NCBI RefSeq assembly: GCF_003388735.1
Contig: NZ_QUBQ01000002.1
Span: 620,001 to 684,000 of the forward strand
From: Paenibacillus paeoniae
GTDB lineage: Bacteria > Bacillota > Bacilli > Paenibacillales > Paenibacillaceae
DNA: 64,000 nucleotides
Reading direction: 5' to 3'
A program made the translations under genes and the position numbers. The notes below the pieces were generated by a model. The model was not told where the DNA came from. It saw nothing but the letters and a program-made list of their open reading frames with translations, and did not search any database. This document shows, piece after piece, positions 63,250-64,000 of this stretch; the stretch's first letter is position 1, and the number at the start of each line of letters is the position of its first letter.

Positions 63250-63990
63250 TTATTTGCCTTCAAAATATTGCTTTAACCCATCTACAATCGCCTGGGCAAC
63301 GCGGTCTTGCCTCGCATTATCGAGCATCTTCGCCTCTTCCTGCGGATTCGTCATAAACCCGACTTCCAGTAGAATCGATGGCCGTTCACTACCTACCAGA
63401 ACGCGCCACTGCTCTTGTTTCACTCCCCGATCCGGAAAGCCTGTTGCCTCGATCAGCTTGCTGTGAATCGTCTCGGCAAGCGGTATGCTGATTAAGGAAT
63501 CGTAGTAGGTCTCCGTCCCGGAAATGTTCGGATTCGTATACGTATTGCCATGAATAGAGAGGAACGCATCAGCCTCCAATTGATTCGAATAAGCAGAGCG
63601 CTCATCCAGATCCAGAAACGTATCATCATTCCGGGTCATATAGGGATCAAACTTGGGATCTTGCTGAAGCAGAGCATACACTTTCTTGGCCAGCGCCAAC
63701 GTATAGTCCTTCTCCTCTGCTCCGCTTGCTCCGTTGGCACCAGGGTCCTTGCCGCCATGTCCTGCATCGATGACGATCGTATGTCCACTCTTATGGCTGG
63801 CAACGGTCACATCACGTTCGCCTATTGGTGCCGATAAGACAGGGTCCACAACCAGCCTTCCTGTGGAATTCAAATCAAATTGATTCAAGAAGATCGCAAT
63901 CAACGCGACAACTCCGAGTAGAATGACCATGTTGCGAAACCATAGTCCTTTGCGATAGGCCGGCCTTTGTCTTATATTCGGATCAATCAT
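63250..63990 (-). CDS. N-acetylmuramoyl-L-alanine amidase (Amidase_3)
   Basis: This 246-residue protein has an N-terminal membrane helix (about residues 20-38) and an Amidase_3 catalytic domain: zinc ligands in VIDAGHGGKDPG, GAEEKDYTLAL and ADAFLSIHGN, and the catalytic Glu in ILLEVGFMTN. It cuts the bond between muramic acid and the peptide stem, in cell-wall turnover or spore cortex work (CwlD-like size), but no sporulation gene is adjacent. The gene begins 10 bases from the window edge, so its ribosome site cannot be seen. Confidence 0.92.
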   Translation of the reverse strand: MIDPNIRQRPAYRKGLWFRNMVILLGVVALIAIFLNQFDLNSTGRLVVDPVLSAPIGERDVTVASHKSGHTIVIDAGHGGKDPGANGASGAEEKDYTLALAKKVYALLQQDPKFDPYMTRNDDTFLDLDERSAYSNQLEADAFLSIHGNTYTNPNISGTETYYDSLISIPLAETIHSKLIEATGFPDRGVKQEQWRVLVGSERPSILLEVGFMTNPQEEAKMLDNARQDRVAQAIVDGLKQYFEGK

Positions 63991-64000
63991 CTTGTGCGCT

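Overview
The window looks like chromosomal DNA from a spore-forming, mesophilic Gram-positive rod of the Paenibacillaceae (Paenibacillus or a close relative). The clues are a gerA-type germination operon, two proteins ending in three S-layer homology (SLH) domains, strong AGGAGG-type ribosome sites with frequent TTG and GTG starts, Lin0512, DUF2062 and DUF2809 proteins, and many lipobox lipoproteins. I see no rRNA, tRNA, CRISPR array, prophage or complete insertion sequence. This assignment comes from gene content only.

Layout. 0-6 kb: membrane-anchored FAD oxidoreductase, acyltransferase-3, a Lin0512/SDR pair, an autoregulated MerR regulator and a nuclease-fold orphan. 6-17 kb: MarR regulator with FMN reductase; an ABC cassette (lipoprotein, FtsX-like permease with a histidine comb, ATPase) resembling zinc-linked Zrg systems; secreted alkaline phosphatase with a wall-stalk domain; small unknowns; HD hydrolase; GPH symporter; LuxR regulator; methylglyoxal synthase. 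17-27 kb: TetR and a Tat-exported nitroreductase, a 165-bp MITE-like element, the ger operon in B-A-C order, a hydrolase, a polytopic membrane protein and a ROK protein. 27-32 kb: PspA, then a sugar-type binding lipoprotein translationally coupled to a GGDEF-EAL membrane protein.

32.1-33.9 kb is a gene-free block of three unrelated tandem-repeat arrays (units of 51, 100 and 45 bp). 33.9-41.4 kb holds a divergent peptide-type ABC system with a fused double ATPase, two permeases with unusually long N-terminal extensions, and a binding lipoprotein whose family-5 fold appears circularly permuted: the segment that normally ends the protein comes first, directly after the lipobox. A small unknown protein follows. 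This is the most unusual locus here and the best candidate for something undescribed.

41.5-49 kb: a membrane protein apparently starting at ATT, acyl-CoA synthetase, threonine aldolase, a kinase-fold protein, a TetR pseudogene remnant, a methyltransferase and an acetyltransferase. 49-64 kb: a large SLH-anchored beta-propeller protein, a DesK/LiaS-type two-component system divergent from a CPBP protease, AraC and VOC proteins, two tandem secreted L-asparaginases (one wall-anchored by SLH domains, one not) behind a perfect GlnR/TnrA-type box, a secreted carbohydrate-binding protein and a cell-wall amidase.

Shared themes are the cell surface and nutrient capture (asparaginases, phosphatase, peptide uptake, SLH proteins) and small one-component regulators placed next to their likely targets, several with clear palindromic operators.
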